Source: DASUPK01 sp963695805 (GTDB lineage Bacteria; Actinomycetota; Thermoleophilia; Solirubrobacterales; 70-9). Taken from it: a DNA stretch of 64,000 bases. Positions within the stretch are counted from its first letter, which is position 1. Each line of letters starts with the position of its first letter. The stretch covers positions 62,001 through 126,000 of the forward strand of contig CAVOHV010000002.1 in NCBI GenBank assembly GCA_963695805.1. The letters are read 5' to 3'. The translations under genes were made by a program, and so were the position numbers. The notes below the pieces were generated by a model, which searched no databases, was not told the origin of the DNA, and saw only the letters and a list, made by a program, of their open reading frames with translations. This document shows, piece by piece, positions 1-8,099 of the stretch.

Positions 1-1110
1 CGGATCCGCGCCGAGGGGGACGACCATCGGCAGGTGGCCAGGGGAGACGTCGATCGGGCCTCCCCAGGCGTGGGTGATCCGCCGGCCCTCGAGACCCGGG
101 AAGAACGAGCGCAGGTGAGAGGCGACTTCTCCGACGACGTCGCCGTCGAGCTCCGTGCGCCGTCCCAGGCGGGCGCCGTAGGCAATCCTGCCACCGCCCC
201 AGCCGAAGGCGATCCGCCCGTCGGGCGTCGTCCGCATGTAGTGGACCATCGCCCGGCTATCGGTGATGCATTCGCCACCCGTCCAGTCGATCTCCTCGAG
301 GAGGTCCGGCACCGGCTCGGTCAGCACGATGTGGCTCGAGGTGACGGTGAGGCGGCCGCGCAGGGGCGAGCCGGCCGCGCCTGACGCCGGGCCGAGGGCA
401 AGGACGCACGAACCGGCGCGGATCCGAGCCTGGGGCGTCTCTACCAGACAGCCCCAGGTCCCGGCGCGGAGCCGGCGAAGCGGCGAGCTCTCGAACACTC
501 GGACTGCGGGACGCTCGGTGAGCCGCTCTCGCAGGCCGAGCGCCAACCGCGCCGGCTGCACCGTCGCGGCGCCCGGGTAGAACACGCCGCCACGGAATCG
601 AGGCGACCGGCACCGCCGCGCCACCTGATCCGCGCTCAGCTCCCGAGCCTGGTCGCCCTCGCCGAGCTCGCGGCAGGCCTCGACGGCCTCGTCCGGGACA
701 TCGTCCTGGGCCGGTGCGGCGGAGACCTGCAGGTATCCGCTCTGCCGGTACCACGCGTCCACCTCCTGCTCTGAGCAGAACCGGCCGATCTCGTCAACGG
801 CGTCCTGCGCGGCTCGGAGAACCCCCGCCGCGCCCGCTCCCCCGACCCGATCGCGAAGGGTGTGCGCGCTGAACCACATGGCGTTGACGAAGCCGCCGTT
901 CCGGCCGCTCGGCCCGTGCCCGCAACGATCGGCCTCGAGCAGAATCACGTTCGCCTCCGGTTCGAGCTTGGAGACCTGCCAGGCGGCCCACATCCCGGTA
1001 TAGCCGCCTCCGATCACAAGCACGTCGCAGTCCAGATCCCCATCGGCGGGCGGTAGTGGCGGCCGCTCGCCGGCCTGCTCGAGCCAGTATCCGTGGGTGG
1101 TGTGCTCCAT
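1..1110 (-). CDS. FAD-dependent amine oxidoreductase (DAO/PuuB-like), 3' end cut by window edge
   Basis: Reading from an ATG at 1110 the frame stays open for 370 codons to the left edge, so the C-terminus is missing. The N-terminus carries a Rossmann FAD motif (DVLVIGGGYTGMWAAW, about residue 25) followed by the GPSGRNGGF segment typical of gamma-glutamylputrescine oxidase/DAO-family enzymes. Near the edge is a WGGPIDVSPGHLP segment matching the family's C-terminal FAD-binding region. The family oxidises amines or N-substituted amino acids to aldehyde plus H2O2. It is divergent from fahA with 75 bp between starts. PuuA-, PuuC- and PuuD-like genes elsewhere in the window make an amine-catabolic role plausible, but the substrate cannot be read from sequence. 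Confidence 0.85.
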   Translation of the reverse strand, partial: MEHTTHGYWLEQAGERPPLPPADGDLDCDVLVIGGGYTGMWAAWQVSKLEPEANVILLEADRCGHGPSGRNGGFVNAMWFSAHTLRDRVGGAGAAGVLRAAQDAVDEIGRFCSEQEVDAWYRQSGYLQVSAAPAQDDVPDEAVEACRELGEGDQARELSADQVARRCRSPRFRGGVFYPGAATVQPARLALGLRERLTERPAVRVFESSPLRRLRAGTWGCLVETPQARIRAGSCVLALGPASGAAGSPLRGRLTVTSSHIVLTEPVPDLLEEIDWTGGECITDSRAMVHYMRTTPDGRIAFGWGGGRIAYGARLGRRTELDGDVVGEVASHLRSFFPGLEGRRITHAWGGPIDVSPGHLPMVVPLGADP

Positions 1111-1185
1111 GAGCTCAGCATCATCGCCATCCTCACCGTGGCCGTCATCGCGTGGAGGGAATTCGGCGGCAGGTAAGGTCGCCGC

Positions 1186-2496
1186 ATGGGGCCAGACCAG
1201 ACGCTGGGAACGTGGGTTCCGGGCGCCGACGCCTCCGGCTTCGGGATCGAGCATCTTCCCCTCGGGGTGATCCGCGCCCGCGGAGGATCCCCACGGCCGG
1301 CAGTCAGGATCGGGGACCGGGCTCTCGTGCTGGCGCCGCTTGCTGCTGCGGGGCTGCTCGATGAGGTTGCCGGGTCGGACGGCGGGGCGCTACGGCGAGC
1401 GCTCGAGGCGGCCACCCTCAACAGCCTGCTTGCGCTCGGCCGACCCACCTGGTCGCGGCTGCGCACTCGCCTGACCGAGCTGCTCGGCGCCGGGAACGAA
1501 GAGGTCGCCGATGCGGGAATCACCGATGACGCCCTCGTCCCGCTCGGCGAGGCCGAGGAGCTCCTCCCGATCGAGGTCGGCGACTACGTCGATTTCTACT
1601 CCTCGCTCGAGCACGCCACGAACGTGGGGCGCCTGGCCCGGCCCGATGGCGATCCGCTGTTTCCGAACTGGCGACACCTGCCGGTCGGGTACCACGGCCG
1701 CTCCGCCAATGTCGTGGTCAGCGGGACGCCGGTAACGCGGCCCATCGGCCAGACGGCTCCGGAGGCCTCCGGCGGGGCGGCTGGGTTCGGGCCAGAGCGG
1801 CTGCTGGACTTCGAGCTCGAGCTCGCCTTCATCACCGGCCCGGGACCCGAAGTCGGCGAGAGGATTCCCGCGGTCGACGCGGCGGAGCACATCTTCGGCT
1901 TTGCGCTCGTAAACGACTGGAGTGCTCGCTCGATCCAGGCTTGGGAGTACCAGCCACTCGGCCCCTTCCTGGCCAAATCATTCGCCACCTCGGTCGGGGC
2001 CTGGATCACCCCGCTCGAGGCGCTCGATTCCTTCCGGGTTCCCGGACCGACCCAGGACCCGGAGCCTCTCGAGTATCTGCGGGCCTCGGAGCCGCGCGCC
2101 TTCGACCTGTCGCTCGAGGTCGTGCTGGTCCCGGCGGGCTCCGGTGAGGAGATCGTGATCTCGAGCGCCAATGCGAGCTGGCTCTACTGGAGCGTCCACC
2201 AGCAGCTCGCGCACGCAACGGTCAACGGCGCGGCGGTTCGCGCCGGCGACCTGTTCGCCTCGGGAACGATCTCGGGCTCCGAGCCCGGCACCCAGGGCTG
2301 CCTGCTCGAGCTCACGAGCGCCGGCCGGGAGCCGCTCGATGTCGGCGGCGCCGAGCGGACCTTCCTCGAGGACGGCGACGAGGTGATCCTCCGCGGCACG
2401 GGCGCGCCGGGCGAGGGCCGGCCTCAGATCACGCTGGCCGAGGTCAGCGGCCGGATCCTCCCCGCCTCGCCGAACGTCCCGGATACCCCCTCCTAG
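1186..2496 (+). CDS. fahA: fumarylacetoacetase
   Basis: 436 residues. Hydrolyses fumarylacetoacetate to fumarate and acetoacetate, the last step of tyrosine/homogentisate degradation. The FAA_hydrolase N-terminal domain is followed by the catalytic fold: VGYHGRSANVV with the catalytic His, the acidic metal-binding stretch DFELELAFITG, and NDWSARSIQAWEYQPLGPF leading to a Lys of the active site. Length is close to the usual 420-440. The start ATG at 1186 has a weak AAGG upstream. It converges on hmgA, and its last codons form the left arm of a palindromic repeat (2470-2517). Identification is strong because the two preceding pathway enzymes are adjacent. Confidence 0.96.
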   Translation: MGPDQTLGTWVPGADASGFGIEHLPLGVIRARGGSPRPAVRIGDRALVLAPLAAAGLLDEVAGSDGGALRRALEAATLNSLLALGRPTWSRLRTRLTELLGAGNEEVADAGITDDALVPLGEAEELLPIEVGDYVDFYSSLEHATNVGRLARPDGDPLFPNWRHLPVGYHGRSANVVVSGTPVTRPIGQTAPEASGGAAGFGPERLLDFELELAFITGPGPEVGERIPAVDAAEHIFGFALVNDWSARSIQAWEYQPLGPFLAKSFATSVGAWITPLEALDSFRVPGPTQDPEPLEYLRASEPRAFDLSLEVVLVPAGSGEEIVISSANASWLYWSVHQQLAHATVNGAAVRAGDLFASGTISGSEPGTQGCLLELTSAGREPLDVGGAERTFLEDGDEVILRGTGAPGEGRPQITLAEVSGRILPASPNVPDTPS

Positions 2497-2517
2497 CGGC
2501 TACTCCGGGACGTTCGG
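2470..2517. repeat. dispersed inverted repeat, copy 1 (possible bidirectional terminator)
   Basis: Perfect 13-bp arms CCGAACGTCCCGG (2470-2482) and CCGGGACGTTCGG (2505-2517) flank a 22-base loop. The left arm lies inside the last codons of fahA and the element sits between two convergent genes. The same arm sequence recurs at 38745-38757 with an 11-bp matching right arm. A second, smaller hairpin (GCGCCGC/GCGGCGC, 2529-2545) follows. Neither has a T-tract, so function as a terminator is inferred from position and structure only. Confidence 0.7.
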
Positions 2518-2571
2518 GGGATCCTGCGGCGCCGCCGCGCGGCGCAGATGCGACCCGACAAGCCGTGCGTG

Positions 2572-3756
2572 CTAGCCGGTAGTGCTCTGCGCCACGGGCG
2601 ACGGCGCGCCTTCGCGCCACGAGTATGCGTAACTCGGGTCATCGAGCTCACGTGCCAACGGCGTGAGGCTCATCGGCGCGAACGTGTCCCACATCACCGC
2701 CAGCTCCTCGGTGCGCCTGGCGCCGAGGGCCTTCTCGACCAGCCCCGGCTGCGGCCCGTGCGGCAGTCCGGAGGGGTGGACGGTGATCGAACCCACCTCG
2801 ATTCCCTTGCGGGAGCCGAAGTCGCCGGAGACGTAATAGATCATCTCCTCCGACTGCAGGTTCGAGTGGTGGTAGGGGAGGGGTACGGCCTCGGGGTCGT
2901 AGTCGAGCTCGCGCGGGCAGAACGAGCAGACCACGAAGTTCGGGCCCTGGAAGGTCTGGTGGGTCGGAGGCGGCAGATGGATCCGGCCCGTCCGCGGCTC
3001 GAAGTCGTGGATGTTGAACGTGTACGGGTAGACGTAGCCGTCCCAGCCCACGACGTCGAGCGGGTGGTAGTCGAGCCGGTAGTGCTGGAGGCCGCCCCTC
3101 ACCCGGAGGATGAGCTCGAAGTCGCCCTCCTCGTGATGTGTCTCGAGCTCGACTGGCGGGTGCAGGTCGCGGTGCGAGAACGGCGCCGACTCGAGCAGCT
3201 GGCCGTAGCGGTTGCGGTAGCGGTTCGGAGTCTCGAACTCGCCCGGCGTCTCGAGCACCAGCAGCAGCTGCTCGCCCGCGTCGAAGCGGAATCGGTAGGT
3301 CGTGCCGCGCGGGATCACGATGTAGTCGTGCTGCCGGTAGGGAAGGGTCCCGAAGACGGTCTCGAGCTGGCCCGAGCCCTCATGGACGAAGATCAGCTCG
3401 TCCCCCGCCCCGTTCCGGTAGAAGGCCTCGGTCTCTTCGCTCGGCCGGCAGATCGAGGCCTCGAGGTCCTTGTTCCACATCAGGCAGCGGCGCCCCGTGA
3501 TCGAGTCACCCTCGGCCGGGATCCCGCCCGTCTCGAGGTGGCGATGGACGTGGGCGTCGGGGACCCACTCCTCCTGGGAGATCGGTTCGAACTCGCCGGC
3601 CTCCAGGATCCGGCAGGGGGAGGTGTGGTGGTAGAGGATCGACTCGTTCCCCGAGAAGCCCTCGAGACCCATCACCTCCTCGACCAGCAGCCGGCCGTTG
3701 GTGCGGAACTGCGTGTGCCGCTTGCGCGGGACCTGTCCGAGCTGGTGGTACCTCAC
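2572..3756 (-). CDS. hmgA: homogentisate 1,2-dioxygenase
   Basis: 394 residues from a GTG at 3756, preceded by AGGAGG. The start overlaps the hppD stop in a GTGA tetranucleotide, which suggests translational coupling. The enzyme opens the homogentisate ring to maleylacetoacetate using Fe(II). The C-terminal cupin shows the expected iron ligands in YHHSNLQSEEMIYYV (His, Glu) and HPSGLPHGP (His). The length is shorter than the roughly 430-445 of proteobacterial and animal enzymes and fits the actinobacterial form. Operon order is hppD then hmgA. No maleylacetoacetate isomerase is seen next to it. Confidence 0.95.
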   Translation of the reverse strand: MRYHQLGQVPRKRHTQFRTNGRLLVEEVMGLEGFSGNESILYHHTSPCRILEAGEFEPISQEEWVPDAHVHRHLETGGIPAEGDSITGRRCLMWNKDLEASICRPSEETEAFYRNGAGDELIFVHEGSGQLETVFGTLPYRQHDYIVIPRGTTYRFRFDAGEQLLLVLETPGEFETPNRYRNRYGQLLESAPFSHRDLHPPVELETHHEEGDFELILRVRGGLQHYRLDYHPLDVVGWDGYVYPYTFNIHDFEPRTGRIHLPPPTHQTFQGPNFVVCSFCPRELDYDPEAVPLPYHHSNLQSEEMIYYVSGDFGSRKGIEVGSITVHPSGLPHGPQPGLVEKALGARRTEELAVMWDTFAPMSLTPLARELDDPSYAYSWREGAPSPVAQSTTG

Positions 3757-4895
3757 AGGTTTCCCCTCCTCTCCTGCTCGCGCTCGATCGCCTCGAAGAG
3801 CGCCTTGAAGTTCCCCTCGCCAAAGCCGCGCGCTCCGTGCCGCTCGATCACCTCGATGAAGAGCGTGGGGCGGTCGGCCAGCGGCTTGCCGAAGATCTGC
3901 AGCAGGTAACCCTCGTCGTCGCGATCGGCCAGGATGCCGAGCTCGTTGAGGTCGGCGAGGTCCTCGTCGATCTCCCCGATCCGCTCCGGCAGTTCCTGGT
4001 AATAGCTGTCTGGCGTCCTCAGGAAGTGGACGCCGCGGTCCTGGAGGGTGCGGACGGTGGCGACGATGTCGGTTGTGGCGAGGGCGATGTGCTGGACGCC
4101 CGGGCCGCCGTAGAACTCGAGGAACTCCTCGATCTGCGACTTGCGCTGCCCCTCCGCCGGCTCGTTGATGGGGAACTTGATCCGGCCCTTGCCGTCCGCC
4201 ATCACCTTGGACATCAGGGCGGAGTACTCGGTGGAGATGTCCTGGTCCGAGAATCGAATCATCTCGGTGAAGCCGAAGACCCGCTCGTAGTAGGCGACCC
4301 ACTCCTCCATCCGGCCGAGCTCGACGTTGCCCACGATGTGGTCGATGCCCTTGAAGAAGTCAGCCTCCTCGCCGCCCTCGACCGGCTCGAAGCCGGGCAC
4401 GAAGGCGCCCTCATAGCCATCGCGCTCGACGAAGGTGTGGACCGTCTCGCCGTACGTCGCGATGGTCGCCAACCTGACGCTGCCGTTCTCGTCGGTCTCC
4501 GCAAAGGGCTCTCGAAGCCCGCGGGCGCCGCGACGAACGGCGACCCGATAGGCCTCCTCGGCGTCGGGGACGGCCAGGGCGATGACCTTCACGCCGTCGC
4601 CGTGCTCGGAGATGTGACGGGCGATGTCGTTGCTGCCGTGCAGGGGCGAGGTGAGCAGGACGCGGATTCGGCCCTGCTCCAGCAGGTGGCAGGAGCGGTC
4701 GCGCATCCCGGTCTCGAGGCCGGCGTAGGCGGTCTCGCGGAAGCCGAGCGCATGGGTGAAGAAGTGGGTGGCCTGGACGCCGTTGCCAACGTAGAGCTCG
4801 ACGTGATCGATGCCGAGCAGCGGCATCTCGTCGTTCTTCGGGACCGGCGGCGCCGCGGTGCGGAGCCCCGTGCCCTCTGCGGTCTTCGCCTCCAT
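3753..4895 (-). CDS. hppD: 4-hydroxyphenylpyruvate dioxygenase
   Basis: 380 residues from the ATG at 4895, chosen over an ATG 30 bp upstream because AGGAGG lies just before it. Converts 4-hydroxyphenylpyruvate to homogentisate with Fe(II) and O2. Two VOC modules are seen: IDHVELYVGN (about residue 30) and IDHIVGNVELGRMEEW (about 190). The iron ligands are the His of the second module, the His of VQHIALATTD, and the Glu of TLFIEVIER near the C-terminus. It is first gene of the hppD-hmgA operon and divergent from the Lrp/AsnC gene, whose product is the likely regulator. Confidence 0.96.
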   Translation of the reverse strand: MEAKTAEGTGLRTAAPPVPKNDEMPLLGIDHVELYVGNGVQATHFFTHALGFRETAYAGLETGMRDRSCHLLEQGRIRVLLTSPLHGSNDIARHISEHGDGVKVIALAVPDAEEAYRVAVRRGARGLREPFAETDENGSVRLATIATYGETVHTFVERDGYEGAFVPGFEPVEGGEEADFFKGIDHIVGNVELGRMEEWVAYYERVFGFTEMIRFSDQDISTEYSALMSKVMADGKGRIKFPINEPAEGQRKSQIEEFLEFYGGPGVQHIALATTDIVATVRTLQDRGVHFLRTPDSYYQELPERIGEIDEDLADLNELGILADRDDEGYLLQIFGKPLADRPTLFIEVIERHGARGFGEGNFKALFEAIEREQERRGNL

Positions 4896-4919
4896 CACTC
4901 CTCCTGTCTGAAGAATTCC

Positions 4920-4959
4920 TTGCACCTTGCGCTGACGGGTTTATGATTCCCGCGCAAGG
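4920..4959 (+). promoter_or_regulatory. shared hppD/asnC control region with inverted repeat
   Basis: The 105-bp divergent gap contains the inverted repeat CCTTGCGC (4925-4932)/GCGCAAGG (4952-4959), plus an extra CCTTGC just upstream (4918-4923). For the rightward gene a promoter-like pair TTGCAC (4920-4925) and TATGAT (4942-4947), 16-bp spacer, lies inside the repeat. A regulator bound there would cover its own promoter. This layout fits an Lrp/AsnC operator with autoregulation. Inferred, not shown. Confidence 0.45.
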
Positions 4960-5000
4960 AGGGGTTCACAAGCCCGATTCGTTGCGTCATCGGCCGCAGA

Positions 5001-5477
5001 ATGGCGATCACCGACAAGACAGACGAGCAGATCGTTGCGCTCCTGCGCGAGAACGCCCGCCGCTCCTACCAGGACATCGGCGAGCGGGTCTCGCTCTCGG
5101 CGCCCGCCGTGAAGCGGCGCGTCGACCGGCTCGAGGCCGAGGGAGTGATCCGCGGCTACACCGCCACGGTCGAGCCGACCGCGTTCGGCTGGCACAGCCA
5201 CGCGTTCGTCGAGCTCTTCTGCGAGGGGCGGATCTCGGGCGCCGAGGTGAATGCGGCGGTCTCCAAGCATCCCGAGGTCGAGGGCGCCTACACGGTCGCC
5301 GGCGGCGCGAGCGCGATCCTGCACGTGCGGGCGACCGACACCCAGCACCTCGAGGAGGCGTTGGAGCGGATCCGCGAGACGCCGGGTGTGGTTCGGACCG
5401 AGACGCAGGTCGTGCTCTCGACCCTGTTTGAGCGCCCGGTGACGAACGGGCGCGTGACTCCCAAGAAGCAGCGCTGA
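5001..5477 (+). CDS. Lrp/AsnC-family transcriptional regulator
   Basis: 158 residues. N-terminal AsnC-type helix-turn-helix (about 8-50: RSYQDIGERVSLSAPAVKRR) and a C-terminal RAM/ligand-binding ferredoxin-like domain. These proteins form octameric discs and respond to amino acids. It is transcribed away from hppD-hmgA and overlaps nothing, with the operator-like repeat in between. The ATP-grasp gene starts 14 bp after its stop, so these may form one transcript. Sensing tyrosine or a breakdown product is a reasonable inference from position. No clear ribosome site precedes the ATG. Confidence 0.92.
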   Translation: MAITDKTDEQIVALLRENARRSYQDIGERVSLSAPAVKRRVDRLEAEGVIRGYTATVEPTAFGWHSHAFVELFCEGRISGAEVNAAVSKHPEVEGAYTVAGGASAILHVRATDTQHLEEALERIRETPGVVRTETQVVLSTLFERPVTNGRVTPKKQR

Positions 5478-5491
5478 TCGGAGGTCGGGTG

Positions 5492-6922
5492 ATGGACCAG
5501 GTAAGCGACCTGAAGCTCCAGCACCTCGTCGAGCTCTCCAAGCTGGGCGACGGCTGCGCACAGCTCGAATCGGAGCTCGAGGCCTGGCTCGCCGCCAACG
5601 ACGTCGTCTTCGACGGTCACACGATCCCGTTCGTGCTGATGCCGCACTTCGTCAGCCCACGGCAGATCCGACATGTGCGCCATGCAGTCGAGTCGCTCTG
5701 CGCGGTGCTGAACCGCTTCTGCGATGCCTACCCGGAGGACGAGCGACTCCAGGAGGAGCTCGCGCTCCCGACCTTCGAGGACTCGCTGATTCGCGTTGCA
5801 CCGGGGTACCCTGGGCCGCTTTCGATCTGCCGGCTCGATGCCTTCCTGTCCGGCGACACGGTCAAGTTCCTCGAGTTCAACGCCGACTCGCCGGCCGGCA
5901 TCGGCTACACCGACGTGCTCCACGAGGGGATCAGGCGGACGATCGCGCTGCCGCGGGTGGATGGCGAGTTCGACACCGCCTACGAGCCGATGCTGCCGGT
6001 GTTGATCGAGACCCTGCTGGACGCCTATCGGGCGATGCGCGCCGGGCGTCAGGCGGGGCCGCAGCTGCCCGAGGCGCCACGGCTCGCGCTCGTCGACGTC
6101 CCCGGCAGCCCCTCGGTGCCAGAGTTCCGGATCATCTGCGCCGCCGCGGCGAAGGCCGGGATCGAGGCGATCCACGCGACAACGGACGAGCTCACCTACG
6201 ACGGCTCGGTGCTGCGCGCCGGCGGGGAGCCGGTGCACCTCGTCTACCGGCGGGCATTGATCGAGGATCTCTCCGAGGGCGATTTGACCGCCGCCTACCG
6301 GGACGGCGCCGTCTGCGTGGTCAACCCCCCGCGCGCCCGGGTCGCGAACAACAAGAAGCTGATGGCCCTGCTCGAGGATCCGCGCTTCGCGCACCTCGTG
6401 GAGCCGCGCGAGGCGGAGGTGATCGCCGCCACCATCCCCTGGACCCGCGTCCTGCGGCCGGGGAGAGTGACCTACGGGCAGTGGGTCGTCGATCTGCTCG
6501 ATTTCATCTCGAACAACCGCTCCCGACTGGTGTTGAAGCCAGCGTCCGAGTATGGCGGCCACGACGTCGCTCTCGGGATCGAGACCGAGCAGGCGGAATG
6601 GGACCGGATCATCGATCAGCACGCCGAGGCGGGCGACTTCATCGTCCAGGAGTACGTGCCGGTGCCAGAGGAGATGTTCCCGACGGTCGAGGACGGCCAC
6701 GTGCAGATGCGCCTGAAGCGCTTCAACATCAATCCGTTCGGAATCGGCGGGCGCTACGCCGGGATGATCACCCGGATCTCCGACCGAGCGGTGATCAACG
6801 TCTCCGCGGGTGGCGGCCTACTCCCGAGCGTTGTCGGCCGTCACAAGCGGCGTTTGCTCGCCGAGCAGGACGGTGATGAGGGTGTACGAGAGGAGGGATC
6901 GAGACATGGCACCACCGCCTGA
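5492..6922 (+). CDS. ATP-grasp ligase, glutathionylspermidine-synthase-like
   Basis: 476 residues from ATG 5492, seven bases after GGAGG (a GTG lies immediately upstream in frame). Motifs resemble circularly permuted ATP-grasp enzymes of the glutathionylspermidine synthase type: FLEFNADSPAGIGYTDVL (about residue 125), a nucleotide-binding LVLKPASEYGGHDVAL (about 347) and a late segment with NVSAGGG. Such ligases join a carboxylate to an amine with ATP. The substrate is unknown. The next gene starts inside its 3' end (17-bp overlap), so the two are translationally linked. No adjacent peptide precursor is visible. Confidence 0.75.
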   Translation: MDQVSDLKLQHLVELSKLGDGCAQLESELEAWLAANDVVFDGHTIPFVLMPHFVSPRQIRHVRHAVESLCAVLNRFCDAYPEDERLQEELALPTFEDSLIRVAPGYPGPLSICRLDAFLSGDTVKFLEFNADSPAGIGYTDVLHEGIRRTIALPRVDGEFDTAYEPMLPVLIETLLDAYRAMRAGRQAGPQLPEAPRLALVDVPGSPSVPEFRIICAAAAKAGIEAIHATTDELTYDGSVLRAGGEPVHLVYRRALIEDLSEGDLTAAYRDGAVCVVNPPRARVANNKKLMALLEDPRFAHLVEPREAEVIAATIPWTRVLRPGRVTYGQWVVDLLDFISNNRSRLVLKPASEYGGHDVALGIETEQAEWDRIIDQHAEAGDFIVQEYVPVPEEMFPTVEDGHVQMRLKRFNINPFGIGGRYAGMITRISDRAVINVSAGGGLLPSVVGRHKRRLLAEQDGDEGVREEGSRHGTTA

Positions 6923-8096
6923 CCGGCTCCGGCTCGGCTACGACGTGGACGAAAACGCGATCCGGTTCTCGAACTACTTCCACCTGCTCCGAGAGCTGGT
7001 TCACCTCTCCTCGGGCTGGCTCCCGCTGGCGCCGCAATTCGAGGTCAAGTACGCGCTCGCCGACCACCTTCACGACGACGCCCGGACGATCAGCAAGGTG
7101 CGCCGCCGTCTCTACGAGCTCCGCCATCCGAGCGACTATCCGGGCGCCCCGTCCGAGGAGCTGGCGGCGTTGCTCGACCGCCTCGGGGCGGCGGATACGC
7201 CGGCGGCCTACATCGAGCTGGCCTACGGCGAGGCGAAGCCGGCGCTCCTGCGGGCATTCGATCTCCACCTCGAGCATCTCGACCCCGTTTCCGACGAGCC
7301 CTCGCTCCGTCTCCTCGCGCAGGTGGCCGACCGGCAGAAGGGCCACATCGCCGAGCTCGGTGCGGTGGGTGCCGAAGCAGGCGATTGGCCGGATGACCTC
7401 GGCGTCCTGGGGATCCGGCTCAAGGCCGAGCCGCGCCGGCTGCAGGTGATGCCGCCGCTGGTGGAGCCGGCCCGGGACGAGTTCGTCGAGGTGACCGCCG
7501 AGGGCGACCCCTTCCTGGCCCGCGAGCTCTACGTCAACGACCCGGAGGAGAACCACGTCCCGGTCGAGCGCGAGGAGCAGCGTCACTTCTTCCACGGCCT
7601 GATGGATGCCGAGATCTGCGCCGCCGAGCTGATGGCTCGCAACTCGCATGAGCACCCGGAGATGCCGTGGGACTTCCACGTCGACATGGCGCGCCAGACA
7701 TGGGACGAGATGCGGCACGCCCGGCTGCATTCGCTCTTGATGCCGAAGGAGCTCGGCTGCGAGTGGGGGGATTACCCGGTCGGCTTCTCCTACTTCCGCT
7801 CGGTCTACGCCCATGACCTGCTCGGCCGCCTCGCCCTATTCAACTCGACGTCGGAACAGAGGGCGATGTGGCGCCACTCCCACCGTCGCAAGGTGCTGGT
7901 CGAGCGAGGCCAGGAGCAGATCGCTCAGGTCTTCGACTACCTGCTCGCCGACGAGGTCCCCCACGTCCACAACGGCACCCGCTGGGGGACGCACCTCTGT
8001 GGCGACGACGAGGCCGCCTACAAGCGCAAGATCAGGGAGCTCCGCGAGGGCCTGGACGAGACCGGCGCCCCGACGGGGGAGCCGCAGGCGGCGTGA
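6906..8096 (+). CDS. ferritin-like protein, DUF455 type
   Basis: 396 residues from ATG 6906, preceded by a GAGAGGAGGG stretch. The helical body contains ferritin-like diiron ligand patterns: MDAEICAAELMARNSHEH and WDEMRHARLHSL (ExxH type), with a C-terminal HNGTRWG segment. DUF455/COG2833 proteins are predicted four-helix metal enzymes of unknown reaction. The start lies within the end of the ATP-grasp gene, giving a two-gene ligase plus diiron-protein module next to the tyrosine degradation genes. An oxidative modification step coupled to ligation is conceivable but unproven. It converges on the DAHP synthase with a 3-bp gap. Confidence 0.72.
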   Translation: MAPPPDRLRLGYDVDENAIRFSNYFHLLRELVHLSSGWLPLAPQFEVKYALADHLHDDARTISKVRRRLYELRHPSDYPGAPSEELAALLDRLGAADTPAAYIELAYGEAKPALLRAFDLHLEHLDPVSDEPSLRLLAQVADRQKGHIAELGAVGAEAGDWPDDLGVLGIRLKAEPRRLQVMPPLVEPARDEFVEVTAEGDPFLARELYVNDPEENHVPVEREEQRHFFHGLMDAEICAAELMARNSHEHPEMPWDFHVDMARQTWDEMRHARLHSLLMPKELGCEWGDYPVGFSYFRSVYAHDLLGRLALFNSTSEQRAMWRHSHRRKVLVERGQEQIAQVFDYLLADEVPHVHNGTRWGTHLCGDDEAAYKRKIRELREGLDETGAPTGEPQAA

Positions 8097-8099
8097 GCT

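Noticed and set aside
2572..4302. A 576-codon frame joining hmgA to upstream sequence.
   Set aside because: The part upstream of 3756 is the antisense-phase shadow of hppD; the GTG with AGGAGG at 3756 is the true start.
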